Source: an uncultured Cohaesibacter sp. (lineage in GTDB: Bacteria; Pseudomonadota; Alphaproteobacteria; Rhizobiales; Cohaesibacteraceae). Taken from it: DNA of 64,000 nucleotides. Position numbers and translations under genes: made by a program. Every line of letters starts with the position of its first letter. The stretch's first letter is position 1. The DNA lies in assembly GCF_963682185.1 (NCBI RefSeq), contig NZ_OY821667.1:3733501-3797500 (forward strand). The letters are read 5' to 3'. The notes beneath the pieces are model-generated. The model saw nothing but the letters and a program-made list of their open reading frames with translations, searched no databases and had not been told where the DNA came from. Positions 46,166 through 56,025 of this stretch are shown here, piece by piece.

Positions 46166-46867
46166 ATGGATCCTTACGGCCTGTCTGGGACGATCCTGCT
46201 GGATGGGGAAACGTTGATTGCCCCTTTCACGCTGTCGCTTCAGGCAGGCTGGACAGCCTTGCTCGGCCCTTCCGGGTCGGGCAAGTCGACGCTTTTGCGG
46301 CTTCTGGGTGGGCTCGACTGTGAAGCCGAGCTCAAAGGCATCCGAAAGGGAGCCGAGCGTATCGGCTGGATGGCACAATCCGATCTCATGCAGCCGCGCC
46401 TCTCGGTTCTGCAGAATGTCATGCTGATTGAAATGCTGGCAGGGCGCAAGCCAGATCGCAATCGCGCCCGCGATCTGCTGGCCGCCGTTGGGCTTTCGGG
46501 CTTGGAGAGCCGCAAGCCATCGGCCCTTTCCGGCGGACAGAGACAGCGGGTTGCCCTTGCGCGCACGCTGATGAGCGATGCCGAGTTGATCCTGCTGGAT
46601 GAACCCTTCTCGGCGCTTGATCCGGCCACGCGGGCGACCATGCAGGATCTGGCCTTTGATCAGTTTGCCGGACGCACGGTTGTGCTTGTCACCCACGATC
46701 CGGCCGAGGCCCTGCGTCTTTGCCAGACCATCTGGGGGCTCAAAGATCATCATCTGCAGCCACTCGCGCCTCTGGCCGGAACCAAACCCCATGATCTGGC
46801 TGATCCTGCCCTGCTGGCAACCGCAGCCCGCCTACTGGACGACATCAGGAAAAGCGCCAGACCATGA
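46166..46867 (+). CDS. thiZ: ABC transporter ATPase ThiZ
   Basis: 233-residue ATPase powering the ThiXYZ importer. Walker A GPSGSGKST, Q-loop near MAQSDLM, signature LSGGQRQR, Walker B LILLDEP and the switch His in VTHDPAE are all present. ATG 46166 is preferred; an in-frame GTG at 46157 and an ATG overlapping thiY are alternatives. Upstream is thiY, downstream thiX. Confidence 0.92.
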   Translation: MDPYGLSGTILLDGETLIAPFTLSLQAGWTALLGPSGSGKSTLLRLLGGLDCEAELKGIRKGAERIGWMAQSDLMQPRLSVLQNVMLIEMLAGRKPDRNRARDLLAAVGLSGLESRKPSALSGGQRQRVALARTLMSDAELILLDEPFSALDPATRATMQDLAFDQFAGRTVVLVTHDPAEALRLCQTIWGLKDHHLQPLAPLAGTKPHDLADPALLATAARLLDDIRKSARP

Positions 46868-46911
46868 ATTGGTTCACCTGTACAAATGTCAGCAAGAGAG
46901 AGAATGTGTGA

Positions 46912-47631
46912 ATGAGAAAGCTGATGATTCCTCTGGCGCTGATCGCACTCTGGCAGGGGGGCGTATCTGCCGGAGTGCTGCCTGCCTTTATCCTGCCCGG
47001 TCCGCTCGATGTGGCTGGTACCCTATGGTCCGATCGTGCCTTGCTGCTCACTCACAGTCTGGTAACTCTGGAAGAAGTGGCCTACGGCTTTGTCATCGGA
47101 GCGATTCTCGGTGTTGGCGCTGCGATACTCATGATGCTGTCACCGGTTGTACGCCTCAATCTCAGGCCGGTGCTTAATGCCTCTCAGGCCATTCCGGTGT
47201 TTGTGCTGGCCCCCATTCTGACCCTGTGGTTCGGCTACGGGTTGGCGCCCAAGATCATCATGACCATTCTGCTGGTGTTCTTCCCGATTGCCTCGGGCCT
47301 TCTGGATGGGATGCTTGCAACACCACAACAAAGCCTTGATATGGCCCGCATAGCCAAGGCAAGCCGCTGGCGCGAACTGATCTGGTTGCGCTTTCCTCAT
47401 GCTTTGCCACAGCTCGCAGCAAGCATCCGCATTGCCATAACCTATGCTCCTACCGGAGCCGTGATCGGAGAGTGGATCGGCGCTTCCAAGGGACTGGGCT
47501 ATCTGATGCTCATGGCAAATGCACGCTCGCGCATCGCCCTGATGTTTGCTGCTCTGGTTGTCATCGTAGCCATGACATTGCTATTGCATCGTCTGGCAGA
47601 CCACCTGCTGCGCCGCTGGCTATCAGCCTAG
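46912..47631 (+). CDS. thiX: ABC transporter permease ThiX
   Basis: 239-residue inner-membrane permease (BPD_transp_1, related to SsuC/TauC types) with about five or six membrane helices. The EAA loop is seen in ARIAKASRWRELIWLRFPHALP and VIGEWIGASKGLGYLM. It is the last gene of the thi operon, with an AGAGAGA site 45 bases after thiZ. Substrate assignment depends on context with thiY and the riboswitch. Confidence 0.92.
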   Translation: MRKLMIPLALIALWQGGVSAGVLPAFILPGPLDVAGTLWSDRALLLTHSLVTLEEVAYGFVIGAILGVGAAILMMLSPVVRLNLRPVLNASQAIPVFVLAPILTLWFGYGLAPKIIMTILLVFFPIASGLLDGMLATPQQSLDMARIAKASRWRELIWLRFPHALPQLAASIRIAITYAPTGAVIGEWIGASKGLGYLMLMANARSRIALMFAALVVIVAMTLLLHRLADHLLRRWLSA

Positions 47632-47993
47632 CCTATCTTGCCCGCTTTTCATTGCTTCATGATTTGACATTTCCGATGCGTTCCCCAAAACAGCATTTTA
47701 TGTGGCTTCACAATAACCTTTGATTCACGGCCTCAGGTTAGAAGTTTAGGACAAATAAAAAAACGATAGTTTTTCTAAATGAAATTTCCAGTTGGCTATA
47801 TAGGCATGATTATTAGTGTTTGTGCTTATGAATTGCAACCTGTTGGCGCATTCGCATCTTGCTGATACTGGCAGAGTTGAGATCATCGTGAATATTTATG
47901 GGGCTGGACGGTTTTGTTCATTTGCGTTAATACGTCTTTATACCAATTTATTTAAAATAACGCGCAATGGTTCTTGGGGGAACACTGTTTGAT
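47632..47993. other. Intergenic region after thiX; no gene seen
   Basis: About 360 bases, AT-rich from 47745 onward. It should contain the promoter of the diguanylate cyclase gene. No clear terminator or RNA was recognised. Confidence 0.5.
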
Positions 47994-48761
47994 ATGAAAA
48001 AGCGTCTGTTGCGTCTGTGCGTTATTACCCTTGCTTCGATCGTGGTTTCCGTGCTGTCGACCGCCATCCTGATGCATTTCATGTTTGGCAACATACCGCG
48101 CGCCGGTTTGATTATCGCAGCGCTTGTTCCCATTCTCGCCGGTCTTCCGATTACCTTCTTCATAGATAGCCAGAAGCGCAAGCTCAACATGGCCCTGGCC
48201 GACCTCAAAGAGGCACACGGCCAGCTTGAAACGCTGAACGCAGAATTGGAGACGCAGGCACGCTTTGACTTCATGACCGGGTTTCTGAACCGGCGCTATT
48301 TTGTACAAGCGGTCAACGAGCAATGCGAACGTACTGATAATGGGGCCATCCTGTGCATCGACGTCGATAATTTCAAAGTGATCAATGATAGCTTTGGACA
48401 TCTGGTCGGGGATGAAGCTCTCAAGATGATTGCCGAAACCATCTCCAGCGCTACGCCGCACGATGCCTTGCTTGCTCGCATGGGGGGCGAGGAATTTTCG
48501 GTCTTCCTTCAACCGACAGATCTTAAAACGGCCCGCACAGTTGCGGAACGTATCCGCACAGCCGTAGAAGCCATGACCTTCGAGCCCCGAGAGGGCGTTA
48601 CCCATGATCTATCGGTGAGCATCGGGCTTGCTTTCACCTGCAGCGCTCATGATTTTCAGGCCCTGTTCGGGCAGGCGGATCTGCATATGTATGCAGCCAA
48701 ACAGCAGGGCAAGAACCGGGTTATCCTGCCAGACAATGACGATCTGGAGCAGGTCGCCTAA
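47994..48761 (+). CDS. Membrane diguanylate cyclase (GGDEF)
   Basis: 255 residues. Two membrane helices (about 8-30 and 36-56), a coiled-coil linker (about 58-84; LADLKEAHGQLETLNAELE), then a GGDEF domain with FDFMTGFLNRRYF, IDVDNFKVINDSFGH and the active-site loop GGEEF. The RxxD inhibitory site is not seen at its expected place (PHDA precedes the LLARM spacer). It makes cyclic di-GMP from two GTP. A longer start at 47967 is possible. Confidence 0.92.
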   Translation: MKKRLLRLCVITLASIVVSVLSTAILMHFMFGNIPRAGLIIAALVPILAGLPITFFIDSQKRKLNMALADLKEAHGQLETLNAELETQARFDFMTGFLNRRYFVQAVNEQCERTDNGAILCIDVDNFKVINDSFGHLVGDEALKMIAETISSATPHDALLARMGGEEFSVFLQPTDLKTARTVAERIRTAVEAMTFEPREGVTHDLSVSIGLAFTCSAHDFQALFGQADLHMYAAKQQGKNRVILPDNDDLEQVA

Positions 48762-48803
48762 CCCTGAACTGGCCTCTCTCATAACTGGCCTCTCTTAAAC
48801 ATG

Positions 48804-48851
48804 AAAAATCCGCCAGACCATAAGACCCAAGGTCCATGAGAGCTGGCGGAT
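48804..48851 (-). terminator. Terminator of the glutathione S-transferase gene
   Basis: On the minus strand ATCCGCCAG (48851-48843) pairs with CTGGCGGAT (48816-48808), loop partly paired, followed by TTTTTC. Confidence 0.8.
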
Positions 48852-48890
48852 AGAAGAATGGAAGCGGGCCAAAAGCCCTCGCAGGGCGCG

Positions 48891-49601
48891 TTAGTTCCGA
48901 GGCGGAATATTGATGCCTTTTTGCACTGCTGGACGATCCATGAAGCGCTTGAGATAATCAACCACATTGGTGTAGCTGTCGAAATCGACCAGATCTGCAG
49001 CTTCATAAATACCGCCAATCGGGCGCAGCCAAGGGGCAATCGCGATGTCGGCAATGGAATAGTCACCGGCAATCCAGTCGCGGTCAGCCAGCACGCCATC
49101 AAGGACATTCAGCAGGCGTTTGGTTTCTGCAATATAGCGCTCGCGCGGGCGCGGATCTTCAATTTCGGCACCCTTGAACTTCACGAAGAAACCGAGCTGG
49201 CCGAACATTGGGCCGATGCCGCCCATCTGGAACATCAGCCACTGGATGATCTTGGCGCGATCCCGCTCTGTTGCGCCAATGAACTTACCTGTCTTGTCTG
49301 ATAGATAAAGCAGAATGGCGCCGGTTTCGAACAGGCCGATGGGATCACCGTCCGGGCCGACCGGATCGATGATAGCCGGGATCTTGTTGTTGGGATTCAA
49401 GGAGAGAAATTCTTCGCTTTTCACATCCGCGTCCGAAAGCGTCACCTTGTGCGCTTCGTAGGGCAATCCCATTTCTTCCAGCGCAATGGATACTTTCACG
49501 CCGTTGGGAGTCGGGTAGGAATAAAGCTGGATCACATCCGGATTCTGTGCTGGCCACCGTTTTGTAATGGGATAATCAGACAGTTTCTTTGGGTCGATCA
49601 T
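48891..49601 (-). CDS. Glutathione S-transferase family protein (YghU/YfcG, Ure2p-like)
   Basis: 236 residues from the ATG with a GGAGAA site. Thioredoxin-like N-terminal domain (about 20-105; IQLYSYPTPNGVKVSIALEEMGLPYE and NPNNKIPAI, FETGAILLYLS) and a helical C-terminal domain (GDYSIADIAIAPWLRP). These proteins have glutathione-dependent disulfide-bond reductase activity in E. coli relatives. Upstream in-frame codons to 49667 are rejected since the family begins at MIDPKKL. Single gene. Confidence 0.92.
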   Translation of the reverse strand: MIDPKKLSDYPITKRWPAQNPDVIQLYSYPTPNGVKVSIALEEMGLPYEAHKVTLSDADVKSEEFLSLNPNNKIPAIIDPVGPDGDPIGLFETGAILLYLSDKTGKFIGATERDRAKIIQWLMFQMGGIGPMFGQLGFFVKFKGAEIEDPRPRERYIAETKRLLNVLDGVLADRDWIAGDYSIADIAIAPWLRPIGGIYEAADLVDFDSYTNVVDYLKRFMDRPAVQKGINIPPRN

Positions 49602-49942
49602 ATGAATTTCTCCGAAAAATTGCCCCGTTTCACACGCAAAAAGAGCGGAAACGAACTGAGGTTGCAAATGTCACCTTAAGTTAAGATCAATGAAGGATTT
49701 TTGCAGGCCGCACAACGAAAGAATTTTTCTTATTGCAGCGGGCTGGCGGAAAGGATTTTTAAGGGGAGGGGCCATCAATGGGAAGGGTGCGTATGTAAGC
49801 AGGTGGGGAGAACTGCTCGCAGCGCAAGAGGTCTGATGCTTGGAGGCTGGAGGCGATGCGGAGAATTCAGCGCGTCAAATCGAAACGTCCACGCTATGGC
49901 GATGGGCTTGATAAAGGCAAAGAAAAGGACCGACGGGTCGTG
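49602..49942. other. Intergenic region; no gene seen
   Basis: About 340 bases between GST start and the end of a small gene. No gene, RNA or clear operator recognised. Confidence 0.5.
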
Positions 49943-50158
49943 TCAGGCAGCTTCCTGCATAGGGATCGACTGAAGACTATCATCGCACTCGAAATGTGAG
50001 AAAACCGAGGCCAGAAGATCCAGATCGACAGCATAATTCTCCACGAGGAAGTCAACGATGAGACCTCTGTCATGCGGATCCATGCCGGAATGCAGGATAA
50101 CGGATTCGATTTCGGTTTCGTTCAGTAGATGTGGCCGGATTGAAATATATTTGGGCAT
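49943..50158 (-). CDS. Small conserved-looking protein, unknown function
   Basis: 71 residues, acidic, mostly helical (PKYISIRPHLLNETEIESV near the start), no Cys-rich motif or signal peptide; only one Cys. A good GGGGAGA site precedes the ATG at 50158. It has no close neighbours. I do not recognise it, and only the ribosome site and composition support it. Confidence 0.6.
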   Translation of the reverse strand: MPKYISIRPHLLNETEIESVILHSGMDPHDRGLIVDFLVENYAVDLDLLASVFSHFECDDSLQSIPMQEAA

Positions 50159-50593
50159 CCTATCTCCCCAGATGTTGCCTGTTAAGAATTCCACCAATCT
50201 CCAAAACAGAGAAATGCGGCAAAGAGGCCTGCAATGGCGGAAAAGCTACATTTTATGGTTAATCAAGATGGTTAACAAAAGGTTAAATAAACCGTTTGGT
50301 GGGCCAGAATGTGGCGCCTATCAGAAAAGTTGTATCAGGTTGTGTAAGAGCCAGAAAACGCAATTGGTGTCTCTAACAAGGGCATGCAATAAGGGTCAGA
50401 AGTGGAGGGATAAGAATTTAAGGAAGTTTATCTAAGTATTTTATAGTATTAATTTTTGATAGTTAAATAACTAAATAAAATATTCAGTGCGAATTTGATT
50501 GAAACCATTTTAGAGACCTTGAATGCGGCGCTATCTATCTCAAATAGAAGTTAGGATTGACGCAATCGCGCCTGTAAATGAAAGGATCACAAT
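50159..50593. other. AT-rich intergenic region; no gene seen
   Basis: About 435 bases upstream of the ferritin gene, especially AT-rich at 50430-50500. Probably promoter sequence; no Fur-type palindrome was confidently identified. Confidence 0.5.
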
Positions 50594-51082
50594 ATGTCAA
50601 ACGACAAGACCATTGAGAATCTCAACACAGCCCTGCAAATGGAAATGAGCGCCGCTCATCAATATCAGCTCAATGCGCAACGTCTGGACGATTGGGGCCT
50701 GGGCAAGCTCGCCAATCAGATGCGCGAAGAAATGCGCGAAGAATGGGGGCATTCCGACCGTTTTATCGAACGGGTCCTGTTTCTGAAAGGCACCCCAGTG
50801 ATGGCGTTCGAAAAACCTCCCGTGCTGCATGACGCGCTGGTCGATCTTTTCAAGGCAGACCTCGCCGATGAGGAAAATGCGATCCAGACCTACACCAAGG
50901 CATCCAAGGAAGCCTACGAAGTGGGCGACATCGGCTCCAAGGCTCTGTTCGAAGAAATCGTCATTGACGAAGAAGGCCATAAGGCATGGCTTGAACTACA
51001 GCTCGACCTGATCGAACGTCTTGGCGAGAAAACCTACAGCGCCAAATTCATGTCTACCGGCGAAGAAGAAGACGAAGAGTAA
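50594..51082 (+). CDS. Bacterioferritin-like iron storage protein lacking the haem Met
   Basis: 162-residue four-helix ferritin-like protein. The di-iron ligands fit bacterioferritin: Glu in MEMSAAHQY, E-x-x-H in EEWGHSDRF, the later DEENA and EIVIDEEGHK. In E. coli Bfr the haem ligand Met52 lies two residues before H54; here that place is Trp (EEWGH). It probably stores iron without Bfr haem, or uses another Met. The C-terminal tail is very acidic (EEEDEE). A strong terminator follows at 51132-51166. Confidence 0.9.
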   Translation: MSNDKTIENLNTALQMEMSAAHQYQLNAQRLDDWGLGKLANQMREEMREEWGHSDRFIERVLFLKGTPVMAFEKPPVLHDALVDLFKADLADEENAIQTYTKASKEAYEVGDIGSKALFEEIVIDEEGHKAWLELQLDLIERLGEKTYSAKFMSTGEEEDEE

Positions 51083-51131
51083 GCTTTTCAGCTTCCGCTA
51101 GGGCATAAAGCCAAGTCAAAGAATAGCAATG

Positions 51132-51170
51132 AAAAGCCCCGCATCAAGCATGTGATGCGGGGCTTTCTTC
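51132..51170 (+). terminator. Terminator of the bacterioferritin-like gene
   Basis: AAAGCCCCGCATCA pairs with TGATGCGGGGCTTT across a short loop, followed by CTTCTGTT. Confidence 0.85.
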
Positions 51171-51239
51171 TGTTCGTCTGCGATCAGATAAGATCAAACC
51201 GAATAGCTCAAAGGCGACCTGTCAAGCAGGCTCCCGCAC

Positions 51240-52232
51240 CTAGACCAGTTCGGGGGATACCGGAACGACGATGCGCCCGCGGATTTTGCCTTCAAGGAAT
51301 TGCGGAGCCACTTCGATGACATCTTCAAATTCGACCGTCTTGATGATGGCTTCGAGTTTTTCCTTGTCCAGATCGGTTGCCAACTGTGCCCATGCTGCCT
51401 GACGGGTCGCTTTGGGAGCCATCACGCTGTCAACACCCTTGAGCGTAACGCCGCGCAGGATGAATGGAGCCACCGTAGTAGGCAGGTCCATGCTGTTGGC
51501 CAGACCGCAGGCAGCGACGGTACCGCCATATTTGATCATGGAGAGCAGGTTGGCCAGAACCTGACCGCCTGCCACGTCAATGGCTGCTGCCCAGCGTTCC
51601 TTGTTGAGTGGACGTGGCTTGCCGCTAAGCTCTTCACGATCCAGAATGGAGCTTGCGCCCAGACCCTTGAGATAGTCGCTTTCGCTGGCCCGACCCGTTA
51701 CGGCGACCACATTGTAGCCCTTGGCGGCCAGCAGAGCGACGGCAACGCTGCCCACGCCGCCGGTTGCGCCGGTGACCAGCACTTCGCCCACATCAGGGGT
51801 TACGCCGTTAGTTTCCAGTGCCAGCACGCACAGCATCGCTGTGTAGCCAGCGGTACCGATGGCCATGGCCTGCCGCATGGAAATGCCGGCCGGCAGCGGG
51901 ATCAGGAAATCGCCATTGACCTGTGCCCGCTTGGCAAGGCCGCCCCAATATTTTTCACCCACGGACCAGCCATTGAGAATGACCTTGTCGCCGGGTTTGT
52001 AGTCCGGATGACGGCTCTCGCTGACGATACCGGAAAAGTCGATGCCGGGCACCATCGGGAAGCTGCGCACAACAGGCGAAGAGCCGGTGATGGCAAGAGC
52101 ATCCTTGTAGTTGAGGGTTGACCAGGCGACGTCCACTGCCACTTCACCTTCGGCCAGAGGCTCAAAGGTGACCTGGCTTTTGCTAACGGTCTGGCCGCTG
52201 TCGTCTTTTTCGATCAGAATGGCATCAAACAT
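51240..52232 (-). CDS. acuI: Acrylyl-CoA reductase AcuI (YhdH/MDR family)
   Basis: 330-residue NADPH-dependent medium-chain reductase that converts acryloyl-CoA to propionyl-CoA, part of acrylate and DMSP detoxification. The family start [13 protein letters not shown], the substrate segment [10 protein letters not shown], and the nucleotide-binding [15 protein letters not shown] are visible. Its first 8 bases overlap the end of the TetR gene, as in the known acuR-acuI operon. No dddL or dddP lyase is in the window. Confidence 0.92.
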   Translation of the reverse strand: MFDAILIEKDDSGQTVSKSQVTFEPLAEGEVAVDVAWSTLNYKDALAITGSSPVVRSFPMVPGIDFSGIVSESRHPDYKPGDKVILNGWSVGEKYWGGLAKRAQVNGDFLIPLPAGISMRQAMAIGTAGYTAMLCVLALETNGVTPDVGEVLVTGATGGVGSVAVALLAAKGYNVVAVTGRASESDYLKGLGASSILDREELSGKPRPLNKERWAAAIDVAGGQVLANLLSMIKYGGTVAACGLANSMDLPTTVAPFILRGVTLKGVDSVMAPKATRQAAWAQLATDLDKEKLEAIIKTVEFEDVIEVAPQFLEGKIRGRIVVPVSPELV

Positions 52233-52914
52233 TGTGTTTTCCTTCAGTTTGAAATGGAGGATTGGAAAAGGGTGTGTTGGTAAGAAGTGAGAAGAAGCCG
52301 CGCGCAAAGTGCCTCAGGGGCTCTGGGCGGCGTTCAAGTTTGGCGCGCAACACCGCGCCCTCCCAACCGATCCAGAAGAACTCTGCAAGAGCTTCAGGAG
52401 CTTGATCAGGAGCAATTTGGCCCTCGGACTGGGCAAGCGTCAGGCAATCCGCCGTAAGCTTCTGCCAGCCCTTGAGGACCGAAATGAGATGGGCACACAT
52501 ATCCGGCGTAAGAGCCGCCATTTCCTGCCCGAGATTGCCCACCAGACAACCGCGCCGGAAGTCATGTTTGGCCATACCGGCCTCGGCTCCATCGACAAAT
52601 TTGCGCAGGCGATCCAGTGGCGACAGGCTATCATCGGAAAAGCAGCTCTGAAGTTTGGCGGCGAAATAGGCATTGTAGGCCTCTATCAGTGCTTCGCCAT
52701 AATCGGCCTTTGATTTGAAGTGATGATAGAATGTGCCCTTGGTCTTGCCCGATGCCTTGAGGATTTCATCAACGCTGACATCGGTAAAGCCACGCTCGGT
52801 GAGGCAGACCAGACCAACCCGAATGAGATCCTTGCGCGCAAGTTGATCATCCGGCGCCCTGCGTGGGCGGCCTCGTGGTCTTCTTGTCTGTGCAGGCATT
52901 GGTTGATTGGTCAT
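52225..52914 (-). CDS. acuR: TetR-family regulator AcuR
   Basis: 229 residues. N-terminal TetR HTH (about 25-75; [18 protein letters not shown] and [17 protein letters not shown]); the basic RRPRGRPRR start is typical of AcuR. Its gene overlaps acuI by 8 bases. In Rhodobacter sphaeroides AcuR represses acuR-acuI and is released by acrylate; the same is inferred here. A long palindrome lies 28 bp upstream of the ATG. Confidence 0.87.
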   Translation of the reverse strand: MTNQPMPAQTRRPRGRPRRAPDDQLARKDLIRVGLVCLTERGFTDVSVDEILKASGKTKGTFYHHFKSKADYGEALIEAYNAYFAAKLQSCFSDDSLSPLDRLRKFVDGAEAGMAKHDFRRGCLVGNLGQEMAALTPDMCAHLISVLKGWQKLTADCLTLAQSEGQIAPDQAPEALAEFFWIGWEGAVLRAKLERRPEPLRHFARGFFSLLTNTPFSNPPFQTEGKHNV

Positions 52915-52941
52915 CGTGATGGCTTCTCCGTGGTTTTTGAT

Positions 52942-52965
52942 TTAATAGACTAAGTAGTCTGTTAA
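52942..52965. promoter_or_regulatory. AcuR operator palindrome
   Basis: AGACTA (52947-52952) and TAGTCT (52955-52960) form a perfect inverted repeat around AG, extended by outer TTAA copies at 52942 and 52962. It sits in the acuR promoter region. Confidence 0.75.
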
Positions 52966-53238
52966 ATGCCATGGATGAAAGCGAATAGCTGCGATGCGAT
53001 TTCTCCTGATATGGGAAAAACCGCATATGCAATGAATTGAGAGCGCCAGATTGGCCGCCGTGGGCGCGTATGCGTTTGCCAGTCTGGACGATCCCTTGCC
53101 TGGCGGATGGATGCAACAAAGCCGTTGATAGGGAAGGCCCCAACCAACTTGAGCGGTCATGATTTGATCGAAGGCTTTCGAGCCGCCTGTAAACGGCTCT
53201 CAAGGCACCCGCGTTAAGGAGACGCTGTAACCGGTCGC

Positions 53239-53733
53239 CTAATTTCCCTGTGAGGCTGCCTGCTGCTCGAAGGTTTCTGCAGCTTCATGCTCGGGTAGAT
53301 TTTCGGTCTCCCAAGCTGCGCCTGTGTCTGCCAACTGAGCTTCGATGCATTCTACGCTGAGGCGTATTTCTGCGTCGCCTGCAAAGATCAGGGAAATGAA
53401 GCCGTCCGGACCTTCACCATTGGGCTCGAAGGTCAGCGCAAGCAGATTGAGAATGGCATCTTTGGCCGCCACGCGAATATTGCGGCTTTGTACGCCGGTC
53501 ACCCGGTCGAAATGCAAAACGGCCTGATGGCGCTCATAGGAAGGTTTGGAACCGAACACGCGGCGCTGTTGTCGGATTGCCTCTTCCCACGCAAAGCGGT
53601 GCATGGAGACCACAAGTCGGCCCTCATCCTTGAGCCAATTGATGTCACCAACCTTGACCACAGCATCCTGCGTCTGGCTGGAAAGCACATTCAGGTCGTC
53701 TGAATCCAGAGCGGCGAGTTTCAGCATGGTCAT
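53239..53733 (-). CDS. DUF2948-family protein
   Basis: 164 residues with the DUF2948 beginning (LKLAALDSDDLNVLSSQTQDAVVKV) and the WLKDEGRLVVSMHRFAWEEA section. In many alphaproteobacteria it lies just downstream of murA, as here (217 bases, same strand). Function unknown. The ATG at 53733 or 53727 may be used. Confidence 0.88.
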   Translation of the reverse strand: MTMLKLAALDSDDLNVLSSQTQDAVVKVGDINWLKDEGRLVVSMHRFAWEEAIRQQRRVFGSKPSYERHQAVLHFDRVTGVQSRNIRVAAKDAILNLLALTFEPNGEGPDGFISLIFAGDAEIRLSVECIEAQLADTGAAWETENLPEHEAAETFEQQAASQGN

Positions 53734-53913
53734 GGCACTCTCCTTACAACATAGTCCTCAAAGCAGATTTGCTTCTCTTCTTGAACGCGCGAGCCCCAAG
53801 GCCCGACGCGTGTGACAGTGCCCAAGTCGCATTCGAGCCCTGTCTGGGATAGGAGCGGACGGGTCAGTCATCCGCTCTGGGATTCACATAGGCAGGAAAG
53901 GTGCCAAATGCAA

Positions 53914-53937
53914 GAGAGGCGCACCCTTGTGCGCCCC
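53914..53937 (-). terminator. Weak hairpin after murA
   Basis: On the minus strand GGCGCA (53935-53930) pairs with TGCGCC (53923-53918), followed by TCTCTTG. Partial termination between murA and DUF2948 is possible. Confidence 0.45.
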
Positions 53938-53950
53938 TAAAGATATGACT

Positions 53951-55240
53951 TTATGCAGAAATACGCTCAATCGTGGCGCCGCAAGCGGCCAGTTTGTCTT
54001 CCAGCCGTTCAAACCCGCGATCAAGGTGATAAACGCGGTTCACCTTGGTTTCGCCCTCGGCGACCAGTCCGGCAATCACCAGCGATACAGAGGCTCGCAA
54101 ATCTGTCGCCATGACTTGAGCGCCCTTCAGCGTATCCACGCCCGTGACATAGGCCTTCTGGCCATCCAGAGAAATCTTTGCACCCAGACGCGCCAGTTCC
54201 TGAACATGCATGAAGCGATTTTCGAAAATGGTTTCCGTGATGGTCGAGGTGCCCTCTGCCATGGTCATCAGCGCCATGAACTGGGCCTGCAGATCAGTCG
54301 GGAAGCCGGGGAACGGGTCTGTTTCAACGCTCACCGCCTTCAGGGCGGCGCCGTTGCGGGCAATCCGGATGCCCTTGTCGTTCACTTCCACGGTGGTGCC
54401 TGTCTGGCTCAAAACGTCAAGTGCAGACTGCAAAAGATCGGCGCGGGCGCCTGTGAGCAAAACATCGCCGCCTGTCATCGCCACGGCCATCGCGTAAGTG
54501 CCGGTCTCGATGCGATCCGGCAAAACGCTGTGGCGTGCTCCGTGCAGTTTCTCGACACCCTCGATGGTGATGGTGTCGGTGCCTGCGCCGGAAATCTTTG
54601 CGCCCATGGCAATCAGGCATTCGGCCAGATCCACCACTTCAGGCTCCTTGGCGGCCTGTTTCAGGGTTGTGATGCCCTTGGCAAGGGTCGCCGCCATCAT
54701 CAGCGTATGGGTCGCACCAACAGAAATGCGCGGGAAGGTGTATTCGCCGCCTGCCAGCCCGTCGGGCGCATCGGCAACCACATAGCCATTCTCGATTTCG
54801 ATCTTGGCCCCAAGCGCGGCCAGTCCGTCGATAAAAAAGTCGACCGGACGGGTGCCGATGGCGCAGCCTCCCGGGAGAGAAACCGAGCAATGGCCCATGC
54901 GGGCGAGAAGCGGGCCGATGACCCAAAAGCTGGCACGCATCTTGGAAACCAGATCATAAGGGGCGCAGGTATCGATGATTTCCTCGGCCTGAAGATGAAC
55001 GGTCTGGCCTGCCATGGTGTCCTGACCTGGGCGCTTGCCTTCGATCATGTAGCTGACGCCATGGTTGGAAAGAATCTGCTGGAGCTGCTGCACATCGCGA
55101 AGGCGCGGTAGGTTATCCAGAATCAACGCCTCATCGGTCAGAAGCGAGGCAATCATCAAGGGAAGAGCCGCATTCTTTGCTCCGGAAATGGGAATCTCCC
55201 CGTTTAATTCTGCGCCGCCTACAATGCGAATTGCGTCCAT
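53951..55240 (-). CDS. murA: UDP-N-acetylglucosamine 1-carboxyvinyltransferase
   Basis: First committed step of peptidoglycan synthesis: transfers enolpyruvate from PEP to UDP-GlcNAc. 429 residues, normal length, inside-out alpha/beta barrel. The fosfomycin-target Cys is C126 in [11 protein letters not shown]. Other marks: [17 protein letters not shown] at the start and [18 protein letters not shown] near the end. A small basic protein lies upstream on the same strand and DUF2948 downstream. Confidence 0.98.
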   Translation of the reverse strand: MDAIRIVGGAELNGEIPISGAKNAALPLMIASLLTDEALILDNLPRLRDVQQLQQILSNHGVSYMIEGKRPGQDTMAGQTVHLQAEEIIDTCAPYDLVSKMRASFWVIGPLLARMGHCSVSLPGGCAIGTRPVDFFIDGLAALGAKIEIENGYVVADAPDGLAGGEYTFPRISVGATHTLMMAATLAKGITTLKQAAKEPEVVDLAECLIAMGAKISGAGTDTITIEGVEKLHGARHSVLPDRIETGTYAMAVAMTGGDVLLTGARADLLQSALDVLSQTGTTVEVNDKGIRIARNGAALKAVSVETDPFPGFPTDLQAQFMALMTMAEGTSTITETIFENRFMHVQELARLGAKISLDGQKAYVTGVDTLKGAQVMATDLRASVSLVIAGLVAEGETKVNRVYHLDRGFERLEDKLAACGATIERISA

Positions 55241-55440
55241 TTCAAACTCTTTCTGTTGTCGGTCGACTGGGCAATCCTGTTGTGCCTGCCTGGCCGATAA
55301 TTCTTGTAAAACCCGATAAGGGAATGATTCTGTTTTCCTGATCCTGCCTCATGAGCAAAAGGCTATCGTTGAACTGGCACGGTTATCCAAACTGGATATA
55401 TCCGGATGGCCGGAACAACCAAGCCGCAGCCCAAAACCCT

Positions 55441-55629
55441 CTAGTCTTCGCTCTTCGCAGACGTTGGCGCCTGAGGCGCACTTTCCGTCCGTCTGGCGCG
55501 GGTCTGTGCCTTGCGGCGTTTCAGATTGTCACGCAGGGCCTGCGACAGGCGCGCCTTGCGTTCATCGCCTTTGCCCTTGGCGGGGCCGGAGGACTGTTTG
55601 CCAGAGGTGTTGATATCTTTAGAGGACAT
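55441..55629 (-). CDS. Small basic protein, conserved in Rhizobiales
   Basis: 62 residues, highly charged. The central RLSQALRDNLKRRKAQTRAR resembles the conserved core of small alphaproteobacterial proteins near murA. No signal peptide or membrane span. Likely nucleic-acid or protein binding, but that is guesswork. It is 200 bases upstream of murA on the same strand. Confidence 0.7.
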   Translation of the reverse strand: MSSKDINTSGKQSSGPAKGKGDERKARLSQALRDNLKRRKAQTRARRTESAPQAPTSAKSED

Positions 55630-55950
55630 GGTTTCTGCTATGCGTGCGCAATGAAAGGATCATTGAATTTGTCTGTTGGCAGGTTCTATACCAAAAGTGT
55701 GCGCCAAGAAAGCCCACAATGAGGCCATTTAAGGGCTGAAATGCGCTTTTTATGAAGCCATGGTCTATTGCCATATGGCAAGGCACTTACACGCAATGGA
55801 AGATGCTTTTTGCGGGCAGGATTTTCACAGGTGTCATCAAATTCACAAAATTGTTGCCTTTTTTCAAAATCGCGCTTGCATATTCGAAATCTGTATGCAA
55901 AAAACCGCCCCGCATCAGGTGGTCAACATCTGGTCAAAACACCTAGGAAC
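55630..55950. other. Intergenic region; no gene seen
   Basis: About 320 bases before tRNA-Thr. Two short open frames in overlapping phases have no ribosome site and are not called. Confidence 0.5.

Positions 55951-56025
<75 letters not shown>

Noticed and set aside
51300-52121. Open frame of 273 codons on the plus strand
   Set aside because: Antisense to acuI; His/Gly/Gln-rich shadow composition.
53927-55111. Open frame of 394 codons on the plus strand
   Set aside because: Antisense shadow of murA, whose active-site Cys and full-length match are clear.
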